Origin: Cordilura impudica
Taxonomy: Eukaryota; Arthropoda; Insecta; Diptera; Scathophagidae
Length of the DNA: 64,000 nucleotides
Assembly: GCA_963682025.1 (NCBI GenBank)
Contig: OY821518.1
Location: 123,714,800 to 123,778,799 of the forward strand
Reading direction: 5' to 3'
Of this stretch, positions 22,201 through 34,370 are shown piece by piece (within the stretch, counting starts at the first letter, position 1; each line of letters opens with the position of its first letter). The notes under the pieces are model-generated. The model had not been told where the DNA came from and made no database searches. It was given only the letters and a program-made list of their open reading frames with translations. Both the position numbers and the translations under genes were made by a program.

Positions 22201-23284
22201 GCTGCAGAGGTTGCCACTACTACATACAGTCTAGCCCTCAATTGCCGACACACGATAAGCAACAGCTAAATAGAAGAATTAGTGACCACGACGCCTTAGA
22301 AGAGAATGGCAATCCCACGGGTAGAAGAATTGAGACAAGCCGAAACAAGAAATCTAGACACTTATTTAGAAAACCTATCTTCTGGCTGTACTAAACATTA
22401 TTCTCTATGGAAAGCAACAAAAAAATTTTAAACCGCCAATTGCAGGCGAATTTCCACTTAGGTAACTAGGCACGAATTGACAAACATAAAACTGAAATAT
22501 TTGCTGGGCATTAGAGTCTTGTTTTTGAGTGAAATCCATGCACCAGTTGGTATCAAATTCGTGTACATATTTAAAATAAACAGGCCACAGTACACCCAAT
22601 CATGGTCACTTCCGACGAGTTGGGCTATGTTACCGAAAATGAACTAGATGTTAAAAAAGTACCGGGTGTGACCTAAATAATTAAGGAACTACCTATGGCA
22701 GAAAGAGTATATCTTATTCAATGAAACGGTTCAGAACGGCTATTTTCAGAACACTTGGAAAACCTGAAATATTATTATGATCCACTAACATGGTAAAGAC
22801 AAACAACACTTGCTTCATGCTATAAGTCTTCTTGGCAAATACCATGCGTTATCTTACCGAAAATGACGTGATACCAACACACCAGTCTGGTTTTCTTACA
22901 GAACATGGCACAATTGAACCGGTAAATTGTGTGTGTAACGGATCGGATAAGGCGAACATCTGAAGACAGGAATTACTGTTCGACTAGCTTCTTAGACATT
23001 GCCTAAGCATTCGATGAGGTATGGGAAGAGGGTCCGCTATAAAAAATACGTTTCTATCAAATTCTCACAGTATTCTGGCATCATACATAACTAATAGAAG
23101 ATTTCTAGTAAAGTACAAAAGTCACATCACTCATGACTTTAAAGTCAAATCAGGTGTTCCTTAGGGAGTCCTAGGTGCTATTTTGTATATGTAGTTTTTA
23201 TATTTGATATACCAACGGACCAGAGATTAACCACGTCAACTTTTGCAGCTCATAAAGCGATTCTTAGCATTCACAAAACACTGG
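22200..23284 (+). pseudogene. Jockey-like retrotransposon remnant, first part
   Basis: Fragments in changing frames follow the order of a Jockey pol. ETRNLDTYLENLSSGCTKHYSLWKAT at about 22350-22415 is the linker before RT. YRTWHN and later GVP-like text lead to DIPTDQRLTTSTFA at about 23208-23250, the position of the FADD box, where the second catalytic Asp is lost (FAAH). Stops and frameshifts are frequent. The sequence is cut at about 23285 by a minus-strand insertion and resumes at about 24670. Confidence 0.6.
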
Positions 23285-23285
23285 A

Positions 23286-24665
23286 TTTTTTTTTTAATTT
23301 ATTAACCAACACTCAGGGGATGCCCCCTACAAATGCAATGCATTGTGCTGATCTCAGGAAAATAGGTTATGGGAAGGAGGAAAGAGGGAGTAGTGTTTGC
23401 GGATATTTGACTTAAATTTTATTAGTTTAAAACTGTCAGGAAAGACTTCTGCGGGGAGTTTATTCCACATACGACTAGTTCAACTGATAAACGAATTCTC
23501 TCTGTAATGCGTTGTGCGGTCAACTGGACAATAAACTACAAATGGATGTGATCTACTAGAGAAGCGGGTAGAGCGAACCGAAACTCGGGCACTTGGAATA
23601 AGTTCGCTAATCTCAGAAGAACATTTCCCATGGTAGTAGCTATGGAACAGTGATACACAACCCACATTCCGACGATATTCCAATGAGTCAATAGAATTGG
23701 ATACCCTACTATCTTTGATGAGCATCAACGCCCTCATTCGCACACGGTCCAGTAGCTCCAAACTAGACTTTGAAGCTCCTGCCCGTATTGGGAGTTGTAT
23801 TCCATTTTCGGTCGGATGTAAGTGGTATAGATTTTAAGGAGATCAGAAAGAGTGAATTAATTTTTGCACCGTTTTAGAAAACCAAGACACTTTAATGCTT
23901 CTTTCGACACTTGAAAAACATGCTCGTTCCAACGACCATCACATTGAATTATCATGCCTAGAACATCAATAGTATCCGATTCCTCAATACCTATACCACC
24001 CATATATACAGATGACATTTTAAATCCATGGCCCTATGGGTCAACATACAACATTGAGTCTTCAACGCATTAAAATCAACCCTATTCGCTTTACCCCACT
24101 TGGAGATTGTTGACAGATCTTGATTGAGTGTACCATTCATTGTCCGCCTTTTGCCCCAACCTCATCTGCGAAAGAGTATATAGAGTTAAAAGTTTGACCA
24201 AGAAGGTCGTTCAGAAAGATAAGGAAAAGAGAAGGAGAAAGAACGGAACCTTGGGGTACCCCTGAATTAAGCTGAAACTTATTGGATGAGACCCCATCAA
24301 TAACAACACGTATTGTTCGATCTCTGAGAAAACTCGATATAGATCGAGAGAAGTCATTACCGACTCCAAATGCAATAATCTTAGATATCAGTGCACCGTG
24401 CCACACACGATCGAATGCCTTGGAAATATCTAGAGCAACCACTTTACTTTCACCAAAATTGCGAATGGATCGACTCCAGCGCTCAGAAAGTAGAGCTAAC
24501 AGGTCTCCCGTGGAACTATTTCTACGGAAGCCATACTGACGATCATTAATAAGTGAGTTGGTAGGTAGTTGACAAGATGGAAATTGATCATGGTCTCCAT
24601 CATCTTTGAGAGTGCAGAGCAGATTGCAATTGGACGGTAATTTCCAGGGTTATTAGCCGCACCCT
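23286..24665 (-). pseudogene. Non-LTR retrotransposon fragment nested in the Jockey remnant
   Basis: Reading down from 24660: NPGNYRPIAICSALSK, NDRQYGFRRNSSTGDLLALL, VVALDISKAFDRVWHGALI, LNSGVPQGSVLSPSLFLIFL, then YSFAD with a frameshift exactly at the catalytic YADD-type box. The C-terminal piece (23761-23480) gives LDRVRMRALMLIKDSRVSNS and VSLFHSYYHGKCSSEI, known from Jockey-superfamily thumb regions. The EN part is missing (5' truncated). A T run at about 23287-23296 marks the tail, read as poly(A) on the minus strand. Confidence 0.75.
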
Positions 24666-24669
24666 ATGC

Positions 24670-25135
24670 GGCATCATTGTTGTTAAAAGAACACCTATGC
24701 GGTGTTGAGATATGGCTCTCTACCTGGAAAATCAAGGTAAATGAACAAAAGCGCAAACATGTTATATTCAGCTTACAGCCCGAAATATGCCCTCAATTTT
24801 TCTGGACAACGTCGTAATCTCACACACCAACGATGTCATCTACATTGACATTCCTTTGGATCGCCGCCTTACATGGTGCAAACACATTGAAAATACAACC
24901 AGAATTAAGATAACATCGATGTTGGTGGCATCTGCAACCAACATCGATGTTATATATACAAAGACTTGAATGTTTCTAAAATAAAGGATGAAATCCCCCG
25001 TCTGCAAACAAATTATAAGATGAAATTTGAAGCTCATCCGAATCCGCTTGCAAGAAATCTGAAAAGCACTGCAGGAATAACACGTCTTCGAAGAACCGAC
25101 CTGCATACAATACCTTAGGACCCTGCTGATTATTG
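24670..25135 (+). pseudogene. Jockey-like retrotransposon remnant, second part
   Basis: The text resumes with VEIWLSTWKIKVNEQKRKHV and DIPLDRRLTWCKHIENT, the post-YADD region of Jockey RT. It ends with KIKDEIPRLQTNYKMKFEAH, HPNPLARNL and GITRLRRTDL, the conserved C-terminus. The long intervening thumb region is deleted around a perfect inverted repeat at 24910-24953. It is the same element as 22200-23284. Confidence 0.65.
24910..24953. repeat. Perfect 17-bp inverted repeat with 10-base loop
   Basis: ATAACATCGATGTTGGT at 24910-24926 pairs with ACCAACATCGATGTTAT at 24937-24953. Each arm also contains the palindrome AACATCGATGTT. Confidence 0.95.
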
Positions 25136-25690
25136 GAAGTAGCGCTTTCTAAGACATTTTAATTGTTGAAAATACCTTTGCTTAAAATATAACCATTATT
25201 AAGTTCTTAATATTTAGTTTTTAAGATTTGTATACCTATTGTTAGGCATACCACGGTGACATATTGGATAAAACCGGCTATGTTTAAAAGAAAATTTATA
25301 AAAAATACCGCTACAGTTATTTTAGAAAAATTTTCAATTCAAGATAAGTTTTATTTTACTGTTAGACTCATTCCATGAACAACTGTGGTGAATACCTCTT
25401 TAAATTAAAACATTATACCGAGTAAAATATAATATATAGAGAAATTTGCAATTTTTCTATATTCTATCAATTTCAGACTTTTCTATTTAAAATGGCCACA
25501 AAATATTTTACATCTGTAAAAAAGAATATATATACCGAAATCTATCATAAATTATATAATAAATAACTTTAGAAACACAAAAACCGTTAAAAAATTTAGC
25601 GGGGATGCCGACCAAAATGTAGAGTCGTACAGAGAAGATGCCTGAATTGCTGTAGAATTCAGAAGTGATCAATATAAGTTAGTTTTCAGA
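25136..25690. other. AT-rich stretch, no gene seen
   Basis: Probably the 3' UTR of the Jockey remnant at first, then unassigned sequence. Confidence 0.4.
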
Positions 25691-26068
25691 GTAGTGGAGT
25701 CTCTTAATATAAAATTTAGCTTGCGCTCTATACAAAAAAAGAGTCCAAAGAAGCTATAGAGCTTAGCACCTTTAAACACAATAAATGGAATAATGGACAA
25801 CTATATACAAATCATATTGTATACTGCATGAGATAATACTTCCGAATGACTATTCTGTGGATATTCCAAACTAGAGACCGTTCTGTGATGGCCAACTCAG
25901 TCACCCAACCATAAACCTATTGAAAACCTACAGGAAATTGCAAACAAACAGGTCAATCGCAAATTTGTACATAGGGCTCCAATCAAGCTCTACCAAACCA
26001 TAAATGATGCATGCTCAGCCATTCTAATGTCGACAGTGGAGAGCGTTATTATATGTTTTGTCATTTGA
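25690..26068 (+). pseudogene. Tc1-like transposase remnant, C-terminal part
   Basis: From 25889 an open frame gives WPTQSPNHKPIENLQEIANK and HRAPIKLYQTINDACSAI, ending at TGA 26066-26068. This matches the Tc1 block WPxQSPDxNPIENLW, which carries the third catalytic Glu of DD34E. The usual Asp-Leu before NPIEN is changed. Upstream (about 25780-25850) a broken frame shows text like the MDNY and WIFQ region. The catalytic Asp residues and inverted repeats were not found. Confidence 0.65.
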
Positions 26069-26228
26069 ATAGATATAAGTTTTTGTCAATACAATAATAT
26101 TTTGTTAATTACTTTGATGTTTAAGAGTGAAGTACTGCAATAAATTTATGGTTTTATTAAAACCGGGGAATAATTTTTATGTTTTATGCATTTATGGTTT
26201 CAAAAAGTTTAGTTTTTTGCCATATTAA

Positions 26229-26955
26229 AACAAGTAAGAAAATTACAGTCGGTCTAGTCCGACTATATGATACCCTATAACATAATTAAGAGACCCTACC
26301 TCTCCGGTCTAACTAATTGGATATAGAAAATAAGCATTAACTAAATTGAGTGACATTGTTATTAATGAAAAAGTTCATATCGGGTGCTATATTTATATGC
26401 GGACTAGGTCGATGAATGGACCGATCCTGACCATATTTGGTAAAGTCAATTATATTTTGAAAAAAAGTATACAAGCCAAATTCAAGAAAAATCTGTGCAA
26501 TATTTTTGTTTCTTGATAGATTTAAGTGAATATCGTGAAGCAGCTCTATATTGGGCCTATGCCTAAGAATTGTCATATAGTGATTATTTTTGGACTACTG
26601 AATTAATGGATACAATAAATGCATACAAACCCAATTTGACTGAGATCTATATGATAATTTGGATCTTATGGCAATTATTGTCGATTTCATAGGGGTCATT
26701 TGTATCGGGCCGATAAAAGCTTATGCACCAAATTTTATCACAAAATATTCATATTTGCGACCTGTAGTTTGATTACGAAATTTACATGGACAAACAGACG
26801 GACGGACGGATGGACAGACATCGCAAAATCGACTCAGAAAGTGATTGTGAGTCGATCGGTATAATAAAAGATGGGTCTAGGTCAAATATTTTTGGTAGTT
26901 ACAAACAGCAGCACAAAGTCATTATACCCACAACCACATAGTGGTATAGGGTATA
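26229..26955 (-). mobile_element. DINE-like element, copy E
   Basis: Minus-oriented copy from AACAAGTAAGAAAATTACAG with the palindrome around GGTCTAGTCC to GTGGTATAGGGTATA. (GGAC)n is at about 26801-26812. A short internal deletion removes the usual CTAGGTCTGAACATGG text near 26705. Confidence 0.75.
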
Positions 26956-26984
26956 TATAGTAAGAACGTGATCTTCGTCCAATA

Positions 26985-27235
26985 TATTTACTGACACTGT
27001 ACCTTTTTTTAAAATTTGCTAACAAAACGGATACTCCTAAAAAAGAAGTTGCTCTATAAAAAGTACCTTAAAGTATCTTAAAAACTACCTTTTTGTAAAA
27101 AGTAATGTTTCCTAAATATGTACTTTTTCTTAAAAAATTTCTTTGTAGTTTTCAGTACCTTTTATTAAAGTACCTATTCTTTAAAAATGCAATTTCTTAA
27201 AAATCTATCACTTATATAAAAAGTATTTTTTTAAC
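26985..27235. repeat. Degenerate minisatellite rich in AAAGTACCTTTT, left block
   Basis: Motifs such as AAAAAGTACCTTAAAG, TTCCTAAATATGTAC and TTTTCAGTACCTTTTATTAA recur every 20-35 bp. The same motif fills 28880-29515 on the other side of a piggyBac relic. Confidence 0.6.
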
Positions 27236-27457
27236 CGTGCTGTTAGGTTTGGAACAATTTGGTCATTTTTTTAATATTTTTTTATATAAATTTGCTGTGG
27301 CTAATACTATCGAATTAAAACTTCACCTCATGTATTTTTTTTTTTTTTTTCTAAAATCGAACGGGAAAAAATTAAGGGTTACAAATCTAATGTTATGGAC
27401 TATTTTGGTCTATGCAATTTATATAATTTTGTACATTAGTAAAAGTAAGAAAAACGG

Positions 27458-28752
27458 CTATGGCTTATAGTTGTTTTCGCAGCAAGATTTACAAATTGAT
27501 TTTCGATTCAATTTGCATACAATTCTATTACATAAAATGCATTTGGTATCACATTTGAACTTACAGCAAATTCCCCGTTTTCTAGGACCTGAAGTTTTTA
27601 CATCACTGTTTGTAGATGGTCCAATATTTGACGAAGAAGCTTGCTGTTGAGCCAATAGCTCTGCTGCAAATGGATTTTTAGGTTTAGCTGTACTTTTCAA
27701 CATGTATTCTTCTATAGGCTCATAGCTAGCTAACGTTAAAACTCAGGTCTTCTGCGATTTGAATCATTTGCAGCCCATGATGGATCGATTGTCTGTATAT
27801 AAAATAAATGCACTCAATGCGGATATATCAACTATATTTGAAAACACCATTGGATTTTCTTTAAGTGCTAATTATTTGATCAGCAGTATCAACGCCTCCT
27901 AAGATATATAAAGCAAAGGCTTATTGCAGAAGCAATATATAATGACCAAAAATAACAAACCTTTTGTAGATTAAAATATGAAATATTGAATCGATTTCAT
28001 CTTTTTTGTGCATGGTGCTCATCAATACACAACCTTTATTTCTTGCCCAATATATGAAACAAGTGTTACGATTTCACTGAACACAAATGCGGATATATAT
28101 AAAGGAACTTTTTTGAAAATTAGCAAATTCGATGGGATAAAAGTTTTGTTTTTTCGCACTGTTCCCACATGTATCAGTTTCCTTTGTAAAAGTTTTTTCA
28201 CCAACTCAAAAGATGAAAAGAAGTTATCAGCTATAATATCTTGCCCTTTCAGTCCTTCGTCAACTCTTACATAAGTCGCTCTCCTTGATTTTTTTCAAGC
28301 TTTTCATTTTTGCTTTCCAAGGTATGGTTGAATTTTGCATAAGTATCCTGACTTGGAGTCTACAGCTAACCAAAATTTAAGCCCATAGTTGGCAGGTTTT
28401 GAAGGCAATTACTACCTAAAAGAACATCGTCCTCTAAAACGAACTATCTACTCATCAATAGTGACATTTTCATGACAGTTATAAAACATTGGAAGAAGAG
28501 CTTCCCAATAGTCCCATAACTCACGAATAGGAACAAACCTGTCAATACTTTTTGTTGTCTTCTATTGATAATGTCTTCAAAACGAAGAGCGCAAGTTGTC
28601 ATTTGAAAATTGTCCTCGCTCATAATAGACCGAAATATTGGACGATCAAAACAGCTGTAATACAAAATTTTCATGCGGCTTTCATATAAGCCCCAGAAAT
28701 AAGTAGAAAACCAATATATGCCCTCAAAGTGGATTCTTCTAAGGCTTTCCAT
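27458..28752 (-). pseudogene. piggyBac-type transposase relic
   Basis: Minus-strand pieces occur in piggyBac order. 28752-28444 has IYWFSTYFWGLYESRM, DRPIFRSIMSEDNF and LRFEDI (GRPIFxxxMSxxRFxxLLRxLRFD region). 28204-28022 has LQRKLIHVGTVRKNKTFIPS and IVTLVSYIGQEIKVVY. 27703-27458 has the Cys-rich C-terminus with CCKFKCDTKCILC, RIVCKLN and CKSCC. The central catalytic Asp regions between these are lost or out of frame. The Cys-rich tail binds the transposon ends in characterised family members. No TTAA-flanked inverted repeats were found at the edges. Confidence 0.78.
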
Positions 28753-28879
28753 AAAATAAATGTAAAATTGCTATCCACATATTTCCAGAAATATAAATTA
28801 CTTAAAATATCTGGTAGAAAGAATTTTATTTAAAATTATTGTGAAAAATACGAAGTAGACCAAGATGGTTCCTTACCTA

Positions 28880-29515
28880 AGATTGGTAAGTTTTTTTCAA
28901 CCTAACAACCTTTTCTTCAAATATTTTATTCCTTACGAAAATACTTTTCATTAAAAAAGTAAATTTACTTACAAAAGTATCTTATCATATAAAGTAGAAT
29001 TTAATTTTATTTCCTTAAAAAGGTACCTTTTTATAAATGAATTACCTTTTTTAAAAAATTACGTTTTCCTAAATTAGAATATTTTCTTACAAAGGTACCT
29101 TCTTATTTCTCAAAGAGTAAATTTTTAAAATGAAGCTTTTCTTAAAAAGTGAACATTTTAAATAAAAGTACATTTCATTAAAAAAAATAACTATTTTTAA
29201 AAAAGTTCATTTTCATAAAAAATTACATTTTCTTTAAAAATAACTCTTCTTACAAAAGTAAATTTTTTTAAAAACGCCTATTCTTAATGATGTACCTCTC
29301 CTTAAAAATGCACATTTCCTTCAAAACGCATATTTCCTTAAAAAAAAAGTACCTTTTGCCAAAATTTATACATTTTCTTGAAAAATACACATTCTCCAAA
29401 AAGCACATTTCTTAACAACAACATTTTCTCAAAGAAGTGCCTGCTCTTAAAAATTGCTTTGCTTAGAAAAGTGTTATTTCCTCAAAAAAGTACCTTTTCC
29501 TAAACAAATTCCTTA
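28880..29515. repeat. Degenerate minisatellite rich in AAAGTACCTTTT, right block
   Basis: About 25 imperfect units of 20-30 bp with a core like TTCCTTAAAAAAGTACNTTT. It probably formed one array with 26985-27235 before the piggyBac element entered. Confidence 0.65.
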
Positions 29516-29732
29516 ACCCATATGGTAACGCAAAATATGGTTACACTAAATGCTACTTAGTAGGCCGACTATTCAAAAATATGTCAAAAGAATATTTTTT
29601 TGGATCACACGGACAGTTTTTTTAAAAAGCAGCAAGTCAATTGTGTTTGAAAGCGTGAAGTTCTATTTGAAAAATCGAAAAAATTTTAAAAAATGCAAAA
29701 TAAACTACATGAAGAAATAGGTAGTATAGTTT

Positions 29733-30467
29733 TATACCCTGTACCCCTATTTGGACAGGGTAAAATGAATTAGTGCTGAAGTTTCTTACTTCAAAAAAAT
29801 TAACTAGACCCAGCTGTTATTATACCGATTGATTAAGAATCAATTTCTGAGTCATTTTAGCTATGACCGTCCGTCCGTCCGTCCGTCCGCCTAACATTAA
29901 TCAACCTACGGGTCGCAAATATAAATATATTTTGAAAATATTTGGCACATATCAGTCATACAATGAATACTGCTGAAGGTGGCGAAAACCGCTGCATCTT
30001 GAAACCTAGTCGCCATACAAGTAACTCCTACGAATTCGACTTAAATTGACATAGCATCCAAATTATTATATAGATTTCGATCAAATTAATCGGTTGCCCA
30101 TAAATAAAACCTCTCGAACAATTTGTAGTCATAGCCCCATATAAAGTTGCTTTCCGATCATTACTTAAACAAATATATTGCACAGATTTTTATTAAATTT
30201 GGTTTGTATATGTTTTTGCAAAAAATTAATTGCCTTACCTCATATGGTCAGGTTCGGTCCCTTTTTTGGCCTAGTTCTCATATAAATATAGCATCCGATA
30301 TGAACTTTTTCAAATCTGCAGGAAAAGAAATAATAAAAGTTCCACTCAGATTTGGTGTATGCTTATTTTCTATACCCAATTAGTTGGACTTGAGACCAAT
30401 TCTCTAAATGAAACGTACAGGGTTCGAATAGTCGATCTAGGCGGACTATAATTTTCATACTTATTTT
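29733..30467 (+). mobile_element. DINE-like element, diverged copy F
   Basis: It starts TATACCCTGTACCCCTATTT, with a hairpin to GGACAGGGTA, has (GTCC)n at 29869-29888 and ends with GATCTAGGCGGACTATAATT and CATACTTATTTTT. It is more diverged than the others and is followed directly by copy G. Confidence 0.75.
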
Positions 30468-31203
30468 TATACCCTATACCACTATGTGGTTTGGGTATAA
30501 TGACTTTGTGCTGCTGTTTGTAACTACCAAAAATATTTGACCTAGACCCATCTTTTATTATACCGATCGAATCAGAATCACTATCTGATTCAATATAACG
30601 ATGTCCGTCCGTCCGTCCGTCTGTGTGTCCATGTAAACTTTTCATACAAACTGGAGGTCGCAAATAAGAATATATTTTGATGAAATTTGGTATATAAGCT
30701 CTTATCGGCCATAGGATGATCAATATTTAAATTGGTAAGCACCGGTACATGTTCAGACCTAGCCCCCATACAAGTGACCCCTACGAAATCGACAAAAATT
30801 TCCATAAGATGGATGAGGAGTCCAAAAATGATCCCTATGGGATAACTCTTAGTCATAGGCCCCATATAGAGCTGCTTCCCGATCTTCACTTAAATCTATC
30901 AAAAAACAAAAATATTGCACTGATTCTTCTCAAATTTTGTTTATATATATTTTTGCAAAATACAAGAGACTTTATCAAACATAGTCAGGATCGGTCCATT
31001 TTTGGACCTAGTTCCTAGTCCCCATATAGATATAGCATCGGATATGAACTTTTTCATATCTGCAGCCAAAAAAATTAATAAAAATCCCACTCAAATTTGG
31101 TTTATGCTTATTTTCCATATCCAGTTAGTTGGGCCTAAGAGATAGGGTCTCTAATCGCATGGTATAGGCTATCGTCTAGACCGACTATAATTTTTTTACT
31201 TGT
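30468..31203 (+). mobile_element. DINE-like element, copy G
   Basis: It starts TATACCCTATACCACTATGT, has (GTCC)n at about 30602-30624 and ends GTCTAGACCGACTATAATTT, TTTTACTTGTT. It lies head to tail with copy F without spacer. Confidence 0.8.
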
Positions 31204-31205
31204 TA

Positions 31206-31577
31206 ATAATGTTGTGTTTAAGAAAATCTTTTGTGATAACTTTTTGCGCCGACCAAATTAACACCAATTGCGAATACGTGTTTTGAAATGCTCGCTACTT
31301 TAGTTTTGGCACCTGTTGTTCCTACTAAGTTCAGGAACAACTCTGATGTGAATTTTTCAATTTAAAAGCATTGAAAAGAGTAGTATCTCAATCTTCAACA
31401 TACCCGTTACCACCAGCGAACAAAGATACACAATTCATTTGGATAAAAGAAATTCCTTAGCTTCGAATCCAATCTTTCCATCGGGCAATGACTGTCGCTG
31501 TTTGGAGCCACATGACCAGTTTGAAAAATTCATTTGTAATGCTTTGATTCAACATATTGCTAATAATTTAAATAAAT
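31206..31577 (+). other. Unidentified open sequence flanking Transib-1b
   Basis: An open frame from 31439 (MDKRNSLASNPIF, CRCLEPHDQFEKFICNALIQ) reaches the transposon edge. Across the element the frame continues from 41785 for about 11 codons and then meets a stop. No family is recognised. It may be a broken gene into which the transposon inserted. Confidence 0.3.
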
Positions 31578-31582
31578 CGACG
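31578..31582 (+). repeat. Left target-site duplication of Transib-1b
   Basis: CGACG, identical to 41785-41789 and fitting the CGNCG Transib target consensus. Confidence 0.9.
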
Positions 31583-31617
31583 CACAGTGGACCATATTTT
31601 GAGAAGGCGGCAAAAAT
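31583..31617 (+). repeat. Left terminal inverted repeat of Transib-1b
   Basis: CACAGTG heptamer followed by the same GACCATATTTTGAGAAGGCG spacer as copy 1a and a CAAAAATC block. Confidence 0.85.
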
Positions 31618-32728
31618 CATTTTTTTTTTGTTACCGATTTTAAAGTTATGTTATTCATTTAAAAGCAAATACTAGTAAACCTCGGGAGCCAAAAAATTGC
31701 GACTCTATCTCAACCACATCATAGCGAACAGGGTCTCCGAAAATGGGCTTTCTCAGTATTTTGCTAGAATGAAAAATTTCTTTGTAAATTTTTATTTTTG
31801 AATGACTGTAACTTTTTCGATTTAAAAGATTTTGAAGTAAAATAAACTTTGTGTAATTTTGCGGCTTCCCTACTATTAATTTTAAAAATGTAAAATCACT
31901 GAGTCATTCCGAAATTAAAAGAAAAAACAATTTTAAAAAAGATCCAAATTTTCCGAAAATCTCCTACTTAATAGAGCATACCTCCTGCCAGTCAAAAGCA
32001 GTCAGAAAAAGTCTTGCACTCTTCTATAGTCCGAACCCTCCCCTATACTTCTATACCCCACTCTACACCCGCCAGTTTCCGCCCGTGTGCACCAGAACAA
32101 TTTTTCTGACCCAAGGTTAGATATTTTCTGCAAAATTTATGAATACAAAAGTTGTCCACTATGTGGTTAGGAGATATTAAGTTTGAGGTGATGTTTGTAA
32201 CTGCCAAAAATATTGGACCTTTATCCATCTTTTATTATATGGATCGACTCAAAAAAACTTTCTGAGTCGCTTAAACGATGTCCGTCCGTCCGTCTGAGTG
32301 TTATGCATACAAAAATTGGTCGTACCGGTGCACCGCGGTGTATTTTTTTTGCGTGTCGGTAGATTTGTCATATAAAAAAGGGTTGAGATATAATGCGCTT
32401 AATTGTTACAGGTACATTTACATAGGTATCTTCCAAAAACATTAATAGTCTGAATTAGAGTTATATAGTTTAAATATTTGACAAAATGGGAAACAATTTA
32501 AATAACAGGCAAATGGTAAAAAAAAAACTATTGCGACATAGCTCTTTAAGATATGAGCAGGTATGCTTCACCTTTTAAAAGGGGTTAGGGTGTGGGTTTT
32601 TATGCTTCTAAAAGTGGTAATAAAAGATAAAAATTTTTATTTTACATAATTGCAAGAAAATATTTATTATAATGTTTATAATATTTATAATAATGTTTCT
32701 ACAATTATTATTCATTACAATTTGTACA

Positions 32729-33540
32729 ATGGCTAAGTATTGTTACAGAGATCTGGCAGATATTTATTTTCAATGAAATGATGTAGACGATGTAATTTTG
32801 CACATAGTGATCAACGACTTCTTTAAGAATTGTAACCTAGAAGACATTGAAATACACAAAGGAAAAATTACTAATTTTGCATCGAATTTGAAAAGACGGT
32901 ACATTGAATGCTCTCATAGCAAGGCAAAGATGTACAAACGTTACCAAGACTGGTTAATAAAGGAACTTATTTTTGAGAGTGCATCTACAACTGCCAACAA
33001 AAGTGGAAAAAAGGGTCGACCAGCAAAACCAATTGACGGATGTAGTGAAAGATCTCGAAGGCGCAAGCTGGAGAATATCAATGAAGAAATTTCTCAAAGA
33101 ATTATTAAGGATTCATTTTTGCACCAAATGCAACCAACCCAAAATAAAAATAAAATTTAAATAATTGAAAAAATAGTGGAAGCGAGCCCAAGGCGCACAA
33201 AGAGGATTTTGAAAAGCATTCCTACACCAATTGAAGATAAGAAATTTACGCCGGAAGAAGCGTTCGCCCTATTTTGGATTGGAAATTGACCAAAAATCAA
33301 TACAAGGAATTGCGGAAGCGAACCAATGAAAAGAATTGTGGGATTTTTCCAGAGTATCGAGATTTAGTTTCTGCCAAAAAAGAATGCTTACCTTCACAAT
33401 CTGCTATTAGTGTCACTTCATCATCAGCAGAAATAAAATTGCAAGATCTCCTTGGACATACTGCAGAACGATTGCTAAATACGCTTGATACTGCTCATTT
33501 AAAAAAAAAATTGGTAATGGCAGCATTACTTTAATTTCTA
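32729..33540 (+). pseudogene. Transib-1b transposase, N-terminal region
   Basis: Very close to copy 1a: MAKYCYRDLADIYFQ, then TGA in place of the CGA Arg codon of copy 1a. Later come GKKGRPAKPIDGCSERSRRR, an A-run frameshift near 33145, a one-base loss near 33272, LTKNQYKELRKRTNEKNCGI and FPEYRDLVSAKKECLP. Unlike copy 1a it continues into SSSAEIKLQDLLGHTAERLL, which leads to the catalytic core. The stop at 33533 follows a poly(A) expansion. Confidence 0.75.
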
Positions 33541-34370
33541 ATGGGGATCCTCTGGTCAGAAACAATACAAGCAATCTAATGCCGAAAATTCATCAGATAC
33601 TAATTTATTTATGGTATCTTTCGTTCCATTGCGCTTAACAAAAAGGTGTAGCGTCTTAGAGCCGTCAACTATTAGAGCAACAGAAATTTATATATGGAAA
33701 AATTAAATTCCTTCTTCAACAAAGTATTGCAGACCAATAAAATTTGCATTCAAAAAGGAAACCAAAGATGTCATAACTGAAGAAGTTCAAAAAATAAAAG
33801 ATCCAATTAAGGAACTTCAACCAGTAATATTTAAATCTGATGACCAAGACATTGAAGTACTTTTTAAAATGTGTCTCACAATGATTGATGGAAAAGTTGC
33901 ACAAGCTTTAACTGGAACAAAGTCAACGTCAAGCTGCATTATATGCCAAAAGACATCAAGTCAATTAAGCCAACCACCACCAGAAGACGATAGTTTTAAG
34001 GAAGCCTACGAATTTGGAATGTCCCCTCTTCATGCTAGAATACGTTTCATGGAGCATATTCTTAAATTGGGTTATGATTTGGAATTTGGTCCGTTAGGCG
34101 AAACAGTGTGAAAAAACAAAGAAAATGAAGATAAAAGAAAGCAAAAAAAAAAACAAATTCAACAAAAATATCTACAGCTAGGCCTCGTAATCGACCAACC
34201 AAAACAAGGGGAAGGAAACACAAATGATGGAAATACTGTAAGGAGATTTTTTTCCGATCCGGAAACTGCAGCATCAATCACAGGTGTAGATCATGAATTA
34301 ATAAGACGATTCAAAATCATATTACAAGTTCTAGCAGGCAGCAGAAAGATAATTGCAAAAAAATTTTAAG
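33541..34370 (+). pseudogene. Transib-1b transposase, central catalytic and zinc region
   Basis: GSSGQKQYKQSNAENSSDTN at about 33550 matches the text just after the first catalytic Asp (family motif DGxxGxxxYKQ). The preceding codons are disturbed by a small deletion. From 33869 the frame gives MIDGKVAQALTGTKSTSSCI, with the second Asp in IDGK, CIICQKTSSQ as a zinc-binding pair, and FGMSPLHARIRFMEHILKLG. A TGA at about 34109 and an A-run slip follow, then text on GRGNTNDGNTVRRFFSDPE-like sequence. The last catalytic Glu domain is absent. Confidence 0.72.
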
